64,000 nucleotides of DNA, taken from Rhodanobacter sp. L36 (GTDB taxonomy: Bacteria > Pseudomonadota > Gammaproteobacteria > Xanthomonadales > Rhodanobacteraceae). The notes under the pieces are model-generated. The model did not search any database and had not been told where the DNA came from. It worked only from the letters and a program-made list of their open reading frames with translations. A program made the translations under genes and the position numbers. Numbering within the stretch: position 1 is the first letter of the stretch; each line of letters starts with the position of its first letter. This document shows, in pieces, positions 45,337-55,803 of this stretch. The DNA lies in contig NZ_LMUV01000002.1 of the NCBI RefSeq assembly GCF_009765755.1, positions 767,693-831,692 of the forward strand, given 5' to 3'.

Positions 45337-45658
45337 GGGGCGATGAACTCCTGCGGGCGGCGGCCGCGAATCGTCGCGACACAATGTCGAAGCGTACGAC
45401 CGCAGCGGGGTAAACCGGTGTGAAATGCCGGCGCGCTGCGGGATGGGGAATGGTCGGGTTTGATTGCTGTCCCATGACGTGACGCGCGTACACATGATCC
45501 ATGCACGCTGCCCGGCAGCCTTTCATCATCTGATGGCCCGAGCCCTTGGGCAAACATGCAATGAATGACTGGAATGCCAAGATGGTTTCGACAAGCATGC
45601 ACATCGAGCTCTCGCAATTACCTGCGAAACGGTGGGCCACGATGCCGGGAAATTTTCG
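45337..45658. promoter_or_regulatory. Divergent intergenic region between the GH94 and GH144 genes
   Basis: 322 bases without a credible gene. It must hold the promoters for both flanking genes. I see no clear operator, repeat or terminator; one ATG-rich segment near 45560-45600 encodes nothing recognisable. Confidence 0.5.
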
Positions 45659-46975
45659 ATGAACGATGTGACTGCGCTGGACGACCAGGATTTTCTCGAA
45701 CGGCTGCAGCGCGCTGCCTTCGCATACTTTGTGCAGACGGCGAACCCCGCCAACGGTCTGGTGCCGGATACCTCGCGCGAGAATTCGCCGGTGAGCATCG
45801 CGGTGGTCGGATTCGCGCTGTCGGTTTATCCGGTGGCGGTAGCGCGCGGATGGATGGAACGCAGCGAAGCGGTGGCGCGCACGCTGGCAGCATTGCGATT
45901 TTTCCGCGACAGCGACCAGAGCGGCGCGCCGGGCGCGACCGGCTACAAGGGTTTCTACTATCACTTCCTCGACATCCACACCGGCGTGCGCGTGTGGCAA
46001 TCGGAGCTGTCGATGATCGATACCGCGCTGCTGATCGTCGGCGTGCTCACCGCCGCGATGTATTTCGACGCGGATACGCCGGACGAAGACGAACTGCGCA
46101 CGATCGCCGACCAGCTTTACCGACGCATCGACTGGCGCTGGTCGCAGGACGGCGGCGACACCATCAAGCAGGGCTGGAAACCCGAATGCGGATTTCTGCA
46201 TTACGGATGGGAGGGTTACAGCGAGGCGATCGTTCTGTACGTGCTGGCGATGGGTTCACCCACGCATCCGGTGAGCGGCGACTGCTACCAGGCATGGACG
46301 TCCACTTATCAGTGGGAAAATCTCTACGGCTATGACTATCTGTATGCCGGGCCGCTGTTCGTGCATCAGTTCTCGCACGCGTGGATCGACCTGCGCGGCA
46401 TCCGCGATCCGTTCATGCGCGAAAAGAATTTCGACTATTTCGAAAACAGCCGGCACGCGGTGCTGATTCAGCGCAAGTACGCGCAGATCAATCCGCATGA
46501 CGCCGTGGGCTACGACGAAAACTGCTGGGGGCTTTCCGCCGGCGACGGACCCAGCGACGAGCAGCCCGGCGTGGAGAACGAAAACCGCCGGTTGTTCGGT
46601 TATGCCGGACGCGGCGTTCCGTATGGACCGGATGATGGAACGCTTTCGGCGCCGGCCGTGCTGGCGGCCTTGCCGTTCGCGCCGGAGTACGTGCTCGAGG
46701 CGATGCGCAGCATGCTGCGACGCTATCCGCAGATGCTCGTCGACGACCGCCTCGCCGGCGGCTTCAATCCCACCGTGGGCATCGGCGATAAGCCGTGGGT
46801 TTCGGACGGCCATTACGGGCTCGACCAGGGCATTGTCTTCATGATGATCGAGAACTATCGCAGCGACCGCATCTGGAACCTGATGCACGGCTGCAGTTAT
46901 CTGCGCGAAGGCCTGAAATGCGCCGGGTTCGAAGGTGGCTGGCTGCGTGACGCCATCGCGGACGGAGCACGCTGA
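45659..46975 (+). CDS. GH144-type (PF10091 glycoamylase family) glucanase
   Basis: A 438-residue, signal-less protein of the PF10091 'glycoamylase' family, which includes the GH144 endo-beta-1,2-glucanases. Family blocks: SRENSPVSIAVVGFALSVYP, YKGFYYHFLDIHTGVRVWQS, ELSMIDTALLIVGVLTA, GWEGYSEAIVLYVLAMGS, AGPLFVHQFSHAWIDLRGI, GLSAGDGPS and the C-terminal VGIGDKPWVSDGHYGLDQG. Together with the divergent GH94 protein it suggests breakdown of beta-1,2-glucan. ATG 45659 has GGGAA upstream; ATG 45632 is an alternative. Its stop shares a base with the next start (TGATG). Confidence 0.85.
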   Translation: MNDVTALDDQDFLERLQRAAFAYFVQTANPANGLVPDTSRENSPVSIAVVGFALSVYPVAVARGWMERSEAVARTLAALRFFRDSDQSGAPGATGYKGFYYHFLDIHTGVRVWQSELSMIDTALLIVGVLTAAMYFDADTPDEDELRTIADQLYRRIDWRWSQDGGDTIKQGWKPECGFLHYGWEGYSEAIVLYVLAMGSPTHPVSGDCYQAWTSTYQWENLYGYDYLYAGPLFVHQFSHAWIDLRGIRDPFMREKNFDYFENSRHAVLIQRKYAQINPHDAVGYDENCWGLSAGDGPSDEQPGVENENRRLFGYAGRGVPYGPDDGTLSAPAVLAALPFAPEYVLEAMRSMLRRYPQMLVDDRLAGGFNPTVGIGDKPWVSDGHYGLDQGIVFMMIENYRSDRIWNLMHGCSYLREGLKCAGFEGGWLRDAIADGAR

Positions 46976-48498
46976 TGTCGCTGCCATTCGATGGTTCGAA
47001 CACCGTGCCGCAGGACGATTACGAGTCCCGCCGCCTCGCCGACGTGCATCCCGAAGCGTGGGTCAATCCGAAAACGGCCGATCGCTACGCGCTGGTGATC
47101 ATCGGCGCCGGCCCGGCTGGACTGGCGGCGGCGGAACTGGCTGCCGCGCTGGGCGGCAAGGTGGCGTTGATCGAACGACACTTCATTGGCGGCACCTGCC
47201 TCAACACCGGCTGTGTTCCGTCAAAGGCGTTGATCCGCACATCGCACGCGTACGCGGAAATGCGCGATGCGGATCGCTACGGCGCCACCGTGCCGGAAAA
47301 CATCGTGGTCGATTTCGCCGCGGTGATGGCGCGCGTGCGGCGCATCCGCAGCCATCTCACCGGCAGTTCGTCGGTGCGGCGACTGGCGGCGAAAGGCATC
47401 GACGTGTTTTTCGGCAACGTGCGTTTTACCAGCAAGGACACGCTCAGCGTCAATGACCAGCCGCTGCGTTTCGACAAGGCGATGATCGCCACCGGCGCGC
47501 GGCCGCACATTCCGGACATCCCCGGGTTGAAGCAGGCCGGCTTCCTTACCAACGCCAACGTGTTCAACCTCACCGAGTTGCCCAAGCGATTGCTGGTGAT
47601 CGGCGGCGGCCCGCTCGGTTGCGAACTGGCGCAGGCGTTCCGCCGGCTTGGTTCGAAAGTGACCATCGTGCAGGACATGCCGCTGTTCCTCGAGCGCGAA
47701 GAACGCGACGCAGCACAGATTCTCTCTGATGCCTTTACCCGCGACGGCATCGAGGTGCGGCTCAACACGCGCGCGGTCGGCGTGCGCGTCGAGAACGGTG
47801 AAAAAATAGTCGACCTGGTCAGCGACGATTACCACAGCAGCGTGGCCGTGGACGCCATCCTGACCGGCGTGGGCCGCCTGCCCAACGTCAACGGACTGGA
47901 TCTGGAAAAAGCCGGCGTCGAATACGACGTCGTCAACGGCATCCGCGTCGATGATTTCCTGCGTACCGCCAATCCGCGCATCTATGCCGCCGGCGATGTG
48001 TGTTTGCAGGAGCAGTACACCGATATCGCCGCTGCGTCCGCACGCATCGTGGTGCGCAATGCGTTGCTGCGCGGCAGGATGCGGCTGAGCGAAGTGGTGA
48101 TTCCGTGGTGCACGTTCACCGATCCCGAAATCGCGCATGTCGGCCTGTATGTGCGCGATGCCAATCGCAAGGGCATCCCGATAAAGACGTACACCGTACC
48201 GATGCACCAGATCGATCGCGCAGTCACCGACAGCGAGGAAGACGGTTTCGTCAAGGTCCACATCCGCGAAGGCACCGATACCATTCTGGGCGCCACCATC
48301 GTGGCGCGTCACGCCGGCGACATGATCAACGAAATCACCCTGGCGATGGTCGCGGGCATCGGGCTGCGCACGCTGTCCAAGGTGATCCACGCGTATCCCA
48401 CGCAGGCCGAAGCGATCCGCCAGGCAGCCAACGCATACAACCGATCGCGGATCAGCCCGCGAATCAGGGAACGGCTGCGCCGATGGCTGCATCGCTGA
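46975..48498 (+). CDS. Pyridine nucleotide-disulfide oxidoreductase (MerA/Lpd-like)
   Basis: A 507-residue class I flavin disulfide reductase. FAD-binding GAGPAGLAAAELAAALGG is near residue 45, the redox-active pair is in GGTCLNTGCVPSKALI (near residue 75), the NAD(P)H motif is VIGGGPLGCELAQAFRRLGS and the dimerisation histidine region HAYPTQAEAIRQAA. It lacks the N-terminal heavy-metal domain and C-terminal cysteines of MerA, and no acyl dehydrogenase genes are near, so its substrate is unknown. Coupling to the glucanase gene (TGATG overlap) is unusual and hard to explain functionally. Confidence 0.9.
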   Translation: MSLPFDGSNTVPQDDYESRRLADVHPEAWVNPKTADRYALVIIGAGPAGLAAAELAAALGGKVALIERHFIGGTCLNTGCVPSKALIRTSHAYAEMRDADRYGATVPENIVVDFAAVMARVRRIRSHLTGSSSVRRLAAKGIDVFFGNVRFTSKDTLSVNDQPLRFDKAMIATGARPHIPDIPGLKQAGFLTNANVFNLTELPKRLLVIGGGPLGCELAQAFRRLGSKVTIVQDMPLFLEREERDAAQILSDAFTRDGIEVRLNTRAVGVRVENGEKIVDLVSDDYHSSVAVDAILTGVGRLPNVNGLDLEKAGVEYDVVNGIRVDDFLRTANPRIYAAGDVCLQEQYTDIAAASARIVVRNALLRGRMRLSEVVIPWCTFTDPEIAHVGLYVRDANRKGIPIKTYTVPMHQIDRAVTDSEEDGFVKVHIREGTDTILGATIVARHAGDMINEITLAMVAGIGLRTLSKVIHAYPTQAEAIRQAANAYNRSRISPRIRERLRRWLHR

Positions 48499-48588
48499 AG
48501 CCTCAACAAACAACGCTCACACCGGCCGTCGGCGTGCGCGCGTAAACTCGACGATCGATTCGAACAACACTTCACTCAAGGACAACGT

Positions 48589-49494
48589 ATGGAACTTGGC
48601 ATGGTGGGTCTGGGCCGCATGGGCGCGAACATGGCCGAACGTCTGTTGCGCGGCGGACACAAGGTTGCGGGTTTCGATCCGAACGCCGATGCGCGCAAGG
48701 CGCTCGAAGCGAACGGTGCGACATCCGCCGATTCGTTGCAGGCACTGGTCAAGGCATTGCCGACACCGCGCGTGGTGTGGCTGATGGTGCCGTCCGGCAA
48801 GATCACCGACGACACCGTCGAGACCTTGCTCGGCCTGCTCGATCCGGGCGACATCGTGATCGACGGCGGCAACTCCAACTACAAGGACACGCTGCGTCGC
48901 GCCGCGACTTATGCCGACAAGAAACTGCAGTACGTCGACTGCGGCACCAGCGGCGGCATCTGGGGCCTGGCCGAGGGCTACAGCATGATGATCGGCGGCG
49001 ACGAAAAAACCGTCGACACGCTCAAGCCGATCTTCCAGACACTCGCGCCGACCAAAGACACCGGCTGGGGCCGCGTGGGCCCGGTCGGTGCCGGCCACTT
49101 CACCAAGATGGTCCACAACGGCATCGAATACGGAATGATGCAGGCATACGCCGAAGGGTTCTCCCTGCTCAAGCACAAGACCGATTTCAACCTCGACCTG
49201 CATCAGGTCGGCGAAATCTGGCGCTACGGCAGCGTGGTCCGCTCGTGGCTGCTCGATCTCACCACCGATGCCTTGAGCAAGAATCCGGAAATGGCCGGCA
49301 TCGCACCCTACGTCGTCGACTCCGGCGAAGGCCGCTGGACCGTCGACGCGGCGATGGAATTGAGTGTGCCGATTCCGGTCATCACCCTGTCGCTGATGGA
49401 ACGCTACCGCTCTCGCGACGACGATTCCTTCGCCGACAAATTGCTGGCGTCGATGCGCAATGAATTTGGTGGGCATGCGATCAAGAAGGAGTGA
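48589..49494 (+). CDS. gnd: 6-Phosphogluconate dehydrogenase, short (decarboxylating) form
   Basis: A 301-residue NAD(P)-dependent 6-phosphogluconate dehydrogenase of the short YqeC/GndA type (about 300 residues, versus 470 for the common Gnd). Motifs: GMVGLGRMGANMAERLLRGG (cofactor), DIVIDGGNSNYKDTLRRA, YVDCGTSGGIWGLAEGY, GPVGAGHFTKMVHNGIEYGM (catalytic lysine) and the C-terminal RYRSRDDDSFADKLLASMRN. It makes ribulose-5-P and complements the zwf-pgl-edd-eda cluster elsewhere in the window. About 90 bases separate it from the reductase gene. Confidence 0.93.
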   Translation: MELGMVGLGRMGANMAERLLRGGHKVAGFDPNADARKALEANGATSADSLQALVKALPTPRVVWLMVPSGKITDDTVETLLGLLDPGDIVIDGGNSNYKDTLRRAATYADKKLQYVDCGTSGGIWGLAEGYSMMIGGDEKTVDTLKPIFQTLAPTKDTGWGRVGPVGAGHFTKMVHNGIEYGMMQAYAEGFSLLKHKTDFNLDLHQVGEIWRYGSVVRSWLLDLTTDALSKNPEMAGIAPYVVDSGEGRWTVDAAMELSVPIPVITLSLMERYRSRDDDSFADKLLASMRNEFGGHAIKKE

Positions 49495-49539
49495 CCGTTG
49501 CGCGGCCGTGCTGCCGGGCAAACCATCTACCGTTCGTCA

Positions 49540-49658
49540 TTCCGGCGAAGGCCGAAATGACGAAGGTGGAAATTCCAGCCGTCACCGAAACGACGAAGGT
49601 GAAGATTCCGCCCTTCGCCAAGAATCAAAGGGCGAAAGGTGAAAGGCGAAAGGCGAAA
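49540..49658. repeat. Repeat-rich spacer downstream of gnd
   Basis: The gap 49495-49678 holds three simple repeats: a degenerate TTCCGGCGAAGGCCGAA palindromic repeat (49540-49556), two copies of ACGAAGGTGRARATTCC (49560-49576 and 49593-49609), and four tandem heptamers GGYGAAA (49631-49658). No gene is seen. The heptamer array could vary in number between strains. Confidence 0.6.
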
Positions 49659-49678
49659 GGCTGCCAAAACAGCGTCCG

Positions 49679-50596
49679 CTAATTCGACAACACCCCGATC
49701 GTCCGCATCCATGCCTCAGCCAACAACGGCCAAGCCGTAATCGGATCCCCCGTCCGCCGCAAGCCGAACGCGTGGCCACCATGCGCGTAGAGATGCATTT
49801 CGGTCGGCACGTTCGCCTTCTTCAGCGCGGTGAAATAGACCAGCGACTGGTCAACGCCATCCACGTTGTCGTCTTCGGCCTGCACCAGAAACGTGGGCGG
49901 CGTCCTGTCGGAAATACGTATGTTGGCGTTCAACTTGTTGTCGTCGCCCGTCGTGAGATGCCCGGGATAAATGGGCATGGCGAAATCCGGTCGCGCACTT
50001 TCCTTGTCGGCATCATCGACGGGTGCATACAGATGACGATCGAAATTGGTGCTGATTTCCGCCACCAGATAGCCACCGGCCGAAAATCCGATCACGCCGA
50101 TTTTGTGCGGATCGATCTGCCACTCCGCGGCGTGATGGCGCACCAGCCTCATCGTTCTCTGTGCATCTTCGAGCGACGGAATCGACAGCGTCAGGTTGTG
50201 CGGACGGCAATCGCATTGCCAGACGTACGGCACACTCGGAACGCGATACTTCAACAGGATGCACGTGATGCCTTTCGACGTGAGCCAGTCGCAGATCTCG
50301 GTGCCTTCGAGGCCGATTGCCAGCACCTGGAAACCGCCGCCGGGAAATACCACCACTGCAGCGCCGGTGTTGTGCCCAGTCGGCTTGTAGACCGTCATCG
50401 TCGGACGCGTCACGTTGGTTATGCCCATGCCCGGAAGTTTTTCCACTTCCGGCCCCGGTACGGGCGTGGCATCAGGCGGCGTTGCGGGCCAGACCGGCAC
50501 CTGCACGTGTCCTTCGGTGGGTTGCCAGACAACCGTCTTCGCATGCGCGGCCGCGCATGCGATCAGCAGACACAGCGCAGAAGTCCACAACTTCAT
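49679..50596 (-). CDS. Secreted alpha/beta-hydrolase (acetyl-esterase/xylan-esterase-like)
   Basis: A 305-residue exported esterase (signal MKLWTSALCLLIACAAAHA). It shows the BD-FAE/acetyl-esterase pattern: AAVVVFPGGGFQVLAIGLEG (oxyanion loop), IGVIGFSAGGYLVAE (nucleophile), PTFLVQAEDDNVDGVDQS (aspartate) and LYAHGGHAFGLRR (histidine). Such enzymes deacetylate plant polysaccharides or small esters. ATG 50596 begins the signal peptide. It stands alone, between a repeat-rich spacer and ntrC. Confidence 0.9.
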   Translation of the reverse strand: MKLWTSALCLLIACAAAHAKTVVWQPTEGHVQVPVWPATPPDATPVPGPEVEKLPGMGITNVTRPTMTVYKPTGHNTGAAVVVFPGGGFQVLAIGLEGTEICDWLTSKGITCILLKYRVPSVPYVWQCDCRPHNLTLSIPSLEDAQRTMRLVRHHAAEWQIDPHKIGVIGFSAGGYLVAEISTNFDRHLYAPVDDADKESARPDFAMPIYPGHLTTGDDNKLNANIRISDRTPPTFLVQAEDDNVDGVDQSLVYFTALKKANVPTEMHLYAHGGHAFGLRRTGDPITAWPLLAEAWMRTIGVLSN

Positions 50597-50792
50597 GGCA
50601 TTTCTCCATTCGGATTTTGGCTGGACCAGAGCGACCTGGTCGGTGAGACATTCGCTGGACCTTTTCAATTCTGCATGCGCGCTCGGACTCATAGCGGTCG
50701 CTGGTGAGGATTTTTTCGGGCAGGCGTCGGTGAATATTTCGGACAGCTCAAGACAACGGTTGTCGCATCGCATATGAGTGACAGAACAACGA

Positions 50793-52191
<1,399 letters not shown>

Positions 52192-52199
<8 letters not shown>

Positions 52200-53199
52200 G
52201 CGTGCGCTCCAGGGGAAGGTAAAGCGAGAACACGGTCTCGCCCGGCCGGCTCGCGCAGCGCAACTCGCCGCCGTGTTCGTGCGCGATCTCGCGCGAGAGG
52301 GCAAGCCCGAGCCCGCTGCCGTCGGCGCGACCCGATACCAGCGGCTGGAACAACGTGTCGCGCAACGCGGCCGGCACGCCGGCGCCGTCGTCGATCACAT
52401 CGAGACGCAGCGCCATGCGCCACATGCGTTCGCCCAAACGCAGGCCGTGTTCGACGCGCGTGCGGAAGGTGAGTGTCTGCGCGCCGGCTTCGCGCGCGTT
52501 GCGTGCAAGATTGAGCAGCACCTGTTGCAGGCGATGCGCGTCACCGTGCAGATCCGGCACGCTCGGGTCGTAGTCGTGACGCAGTTGCAGCGGCGACGGC
52601 TCGGCCTGCAGCAGATCGTTGAATCGTTCGAGCAGCTGATGCACGTTGACCGGCCCAAGCTGCGGCACGCCACCGTGATGCAACAGCCGATTCGCGAGCG
52701 CGCCGAGGCGATCGGCCTCGTCGATGATCATGCCGGCGAGCGACTGCAGATCCTCGTTGTCCAGTCGACGTTGCAGCAGTTGCGCCGCGCCGCGCAGGCC
52801 GGCCAGCGGGTTCTTCACTTCATGCGCAAAGCCGCGCAGCGTGGCCGACAGCGGCGAGCTGGTCTGCAGCCGTTCGACCAGCACATGCACTTCGAGCAAC
52901 AGGCCATCTTCGAACGGCTGCAAGGCGATGTCCGCCAGCACTTCGCTGCCGCTCGCAGTCATCAGCGCCACACCGCGCCACTGCAACGGTCGTTGTTCCT
53001 GCACGACGCGCATGGCTTGCGACGAGGCGTCCGGATCGGCGAGCAGCACCTCCAGAGGCAGACCGACCGCGCTACGCGGCCCCATTTCCAGCCTTTCGGC
53101 CAGCGTAGGATTCATCCATCGCAGGCGCAGTTGCGCATCGACCAAGGCCAGGCCGGTCGCCAGTTGTTCCGCCCAAGCACGCCATGCCGCATCGCTCAT
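52192..53199 (-). CDS. ntrB: NtrB/GlnL nitrogen sensor histidine kinase
   Basis: A 335-residue soluble histidine kinase. An N-terminal PAS-like region (ATGLALVDAQLRLRWMNPTL) is followed by the HisKA helix with the phospho-histidine in LRGFAHEVKNPLAGLRGAAQ, then the N-box VLLNLARNAREAG and ATP-lid glycines DGSGLGLALSREIAHEHGG. NtrB phosphorylates NtrC when glutamine is low and is inhibited by PII proteins such as the GlnK encoded at 63508-63846. The pair lies far from glnA here, unlike enteric glnALG operons. Confidence 0.93.
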
Positions 53200-53313
53200 T
53201 GCACCATGATGGTCAATGCGTTGGATTGGTGCAATCCAGGTGCCGAGCTGCGTCCATTTACAGAAACCGGCTGGCTGTCGCAGAGTGCAGCTGTCTCGAC
53301 AGGGGAAAAGGAC

Positions 53314-55266
53314 ATGCTGGGGAATTTATGGCTGGCGGCAGCGCTGGCGGTGTCGCCGCAGGTCGATCCGGGGCTGGACGCGCATGCGCAGACGCTTTTG
53401 CGCAGACCGGAATATGAGCAGGTCGTCATATCGCCTGACGGAACGATGTTGGCGATTGCCCAACACGATGAAGGTGGCACCACGGTCAAGATTCTCGACC
53501 GTCGCTTTCTCACCTTGGTCAAAGACATCAAAACCGGCCGCCGTGGCGAAGTTTCCGATCTGGCCTGGCTGGGATCCGGCCAGCTCATCATCGGAGTCAA
53601 TCGCAGCATCGGGCCGTTCGCCGCGCCCATCGATGATCCCACGCTGTATCTGCTCGATATCCACAAGACGCATGGAACGACCCTGCCGGCCAATTTCATC
53701 GGCACGATAGAAAATGACGACCACCATCTTGTTGTCAGCTACTGCAAGACCTTCGAAAAGAACGCATGCATTTTCGAAGCGAGACGCGTCGACACGAATC
53801 ACATGAATCGCATCGATGAAGTGATGGCTCTTGCACCGATGGGCGGTGCGCAATTCATGATCGATCACGCCGGTGAAGTCCGCTTCGCCTGGGGTGCGGA
53901 CGAGAAGGAACGCAGCCGGCTCTACGTCAGGGAAAAAGACAAGAGCTGGAAGCTCGTCAACGACAGCGATGCCAGTGGCATCGACGCGTTTCCCATAGGC
54001 GTTGCGCGCAACAACCTCTCCGGCTTTCTGGAGGTGCAGCACAAGGATGGCCCCGACAGTATCGAGCGCTTCGACTTCGCGACAGGGGCACGCACGCCGC
54101 TACTGCGCGATGGCGTGTCCGACCCCCTGAGCATCATCTATACGCCTGATCTGGTGGAACCGCTGGGCGCGATGATCGGTACAGGACGTCCGCTGGCGCG
54201 CTTCTGGAATGCACAGGACCCGGATTCGATCTGGCGAATGGCCATCGACAAGGCCTTTCCGAATTCCACCAACAACGTCACCAGTGCGAGCAGCGACGGC
54301 AAGCTGCAGATCGTGTGGACACAAAGCGATCGCGATCCGGGATCGTTCTATCTGCTTGATCGCGAACATCGCAAAGCGGATTTGCTCTTCCGCAGCAAAC
54401 CGTGGATTGATCCGACCCAGCAATTGTCCAGCGAGCCGTTCGAATTGAAGGCTCGCGACGGCCTTCCGTTATTCGGTTTCATGACGCTGCCCGCTGGCGG
54501 CGCAAAGTCCGCACCCATGATCGTGATGGTGCATGGCGGCCCTTATTATGTTCGCGACGACTGGGACTTCGATGCGGAAACCCAAATGCTTGCGCAGCAT
54601 GGCTTCGCCGTGTTGCGGGTGAACTTTCGCGGCTCATCCGGGTTTGGCCGTCCATTTCAGGAAAAGGGCTACATGCAGTGGGGCGCCGCGATGCAGGATG
54701 ACGTTACCGACGCCACACGCTGGGCGATCCGGCAGGGAATCGCCGATCCCGATCGCATCTGCATCTACGGTGGCAGCTACGGCGGCTACGCCGCACTGAT
54801 GGGAGTCGTGCGTGAACCCGCGCTCTATCGATGCGCTGCAGGTCTGGCGGGCGTTTACGACTTGAGCAAGCAATACAAGTGGGGCGATATTCGTCGAAGC
54901 GATCGCGGCCTTGACTACCTGCGACGCGTTATCGGCCAGGATCCGCTGCAGCTCGCGAATCGCTCGCCCAGTGCGCATGCGGCGCAGATCACCGTACCGA
55001 TCTTGCTGGCGCACGGCACCCTGGATGGCCGCGTGGATATCAAGCATGCCAAGGAAATGAGCAACGCACTGGCCAAGGCCGGCCATCCTCCCGAGTACCT
55101 CGAATATCAGTACGAGGGGCACGGCCTGGCTGCACCGGAACACCTTGCGGACTTCTATACCCACCTGCTGCAATTCTTTGACACTCATCTGAAGGCGCGA
55201 ACCGCTTGCGTCGGTGACTGCGGGCGGAATTCTGCGTCGCGTACGTCAGCCACTGTCGTTCATTGA
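53314..55266 (+). CDS. S9 family prolyl oligopeptidase
   Basis: A 650-residue peptidase. The N-terminal ~380 residues form a beta-propeller (ISPDGTMLAIAQHDEGG and similar blades) and the C-terminal third is the S9 hydrolase domain: VMVHGGPYYVRDDWDFDAET, nucleophile in YGGSYGGYAALMGV, aspartate in LLAHGTLDGRVDIKH, histidine in YQYEGHGLAAPEH. A hydrophobic N-terminus (MLGNLWLAAALAVS) suggests export, though the signal is short. AGGGGAAAAGG precedes the ATG at 53314; the frame is open much further upstream but antisense to ntrBC. It differs clearly from the S9B-type peptidase at 35250. Confidence 0.9.
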   Translation: MLGNLWLAAALAVSPQVDPGLDAHAQTLLRRPEYEQVVISPDGTMLAIAQHDEGGTTVKILDRRFLTLVKDIKTGRRGEVSDLAWLGSGQLIIGVNRSIGPFAAPIDDPTLYLLDIHKTHGTTLPANFIGTIENDDHHLVVSYCKTFEKNACIFEARRVDTNHMNRIDEVMALAPMGGAQFMIDHAGEVRFAWGADEKERSRLYVREKDKSWKLVNDSDASGIDAFPIGVARNNLSGFLEVQHKDGPDSIERFDFATGARTPLLRDGVSDPLSIIYTPDLVEPLGAMIGTGRPLARFWNAQDPDSIWRMAIDKAFPNSTNNVTSASSDGKLQIVWTQSDRDPGSFYLLDREHRKADLLFRSKPWIDPTQQLSSEPFELKARDGLPLFGFMTLPAGGAKSAPMIVMVHGGPYYVRDDWDFDAETQMLAQHGFAVLRVNFRGSSGFGRPFQEKGYMQWGAAMQDDVTDATRWAIRQGIADPDRICIYGGSYGGYAALMGVVREPALYRCAAGLAGVYDLSKQYKWGDIRRSDRGLDYLRRVIGQDPLQLANRSPSAHAAQITVPILLAHGTLDGRVDIKHAKEMSNALAKAGHPPEYLEYQYEGHGLAAPEHLADFYTHLLQFFDTHLKARTACVGDCGRNSASRTSATVVH

Positions 55267-55314
55267 GACAAATTCATTGTTCCGACAATGAAGAAAAATG
55301 AAGCATCGTCAGGA

Positions 55315-55677
55315 TCAGGACTTCACGAGCAGTTTTTCCAGCGCCAGCCGAATGCTTTTCATGTCGTACGGTTTTTGCAACACGGTGGCGTTGCGGTAGC
55401 GCTCGGGTATGCCGTCCAGCCCGTAGCCGGAGGCGAACAGGAACGGCACATTGCGTGCACTGAGCGCATCCGCGATGGGAAAGCTGTCTTCGCGACCCAG
55501 CGTCACATCCAGAATGGCGACGTCGATATTTTCGCTGGATGTGAGCGCGAGCCCGGCACTCAATCGATCTGCCAGCAGGACGCGATAGCCGGCGGAGTCG
55601 AGCAGGTCTTCCAGCAGCATGGAGACCATCGGCTCGTCTTCGGCAACGAGCACACAGGGTTTTTCATTGGTACTCAT
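55315..55677 (-). CDS. Single-domain response regulator
   Basis: A 120-residue CheY-like receiver with nothing attached: acidic pair in VLVAEDEPMVSMLL, phospho-acceptor Asp57 in VAILDVTLGRED and the conserved lysine in VLQKPYDMKSI. Its sequence resembles the receiver domain at the end of the hybrid kinase upstream (KPYN/KPYD). Located 126 bases after that kinase on the same strand, it is a likely partner in a phosphorelay with it and the KaiBC proteins. Confidence 0.9.
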   Translation of the reverse strand: MSTNEKPCVLVAEDEPMVSMLLEDLLDSAGYRVLLADRLSAGLALTSSENIDVAILDVTLGREDSFPIADALSARNVPFLFASGYGLDGIPERYRNATVLQKPYDMKSIRLALEKLLVKS

Positions 55678-55803
55678 CAGTCAGTCCTCGGCCTGGCCAG
55701 TGCTGATGCACCGGGCACGACGGCTTGTTGAAGAAACGGGGAGCGCGATCGCTCCAGAAGTTGCGACCAGTAGGCCGTGATCGCGGTTAAAGATGCGCGA
55801 CGA

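Noticed and set aside
46985-46998. GGTTCGAAC as a tRNA T-loop
   Set aside because: It lies at the start of a clear coding sequence and no acceptor or anticodon arms can be built.
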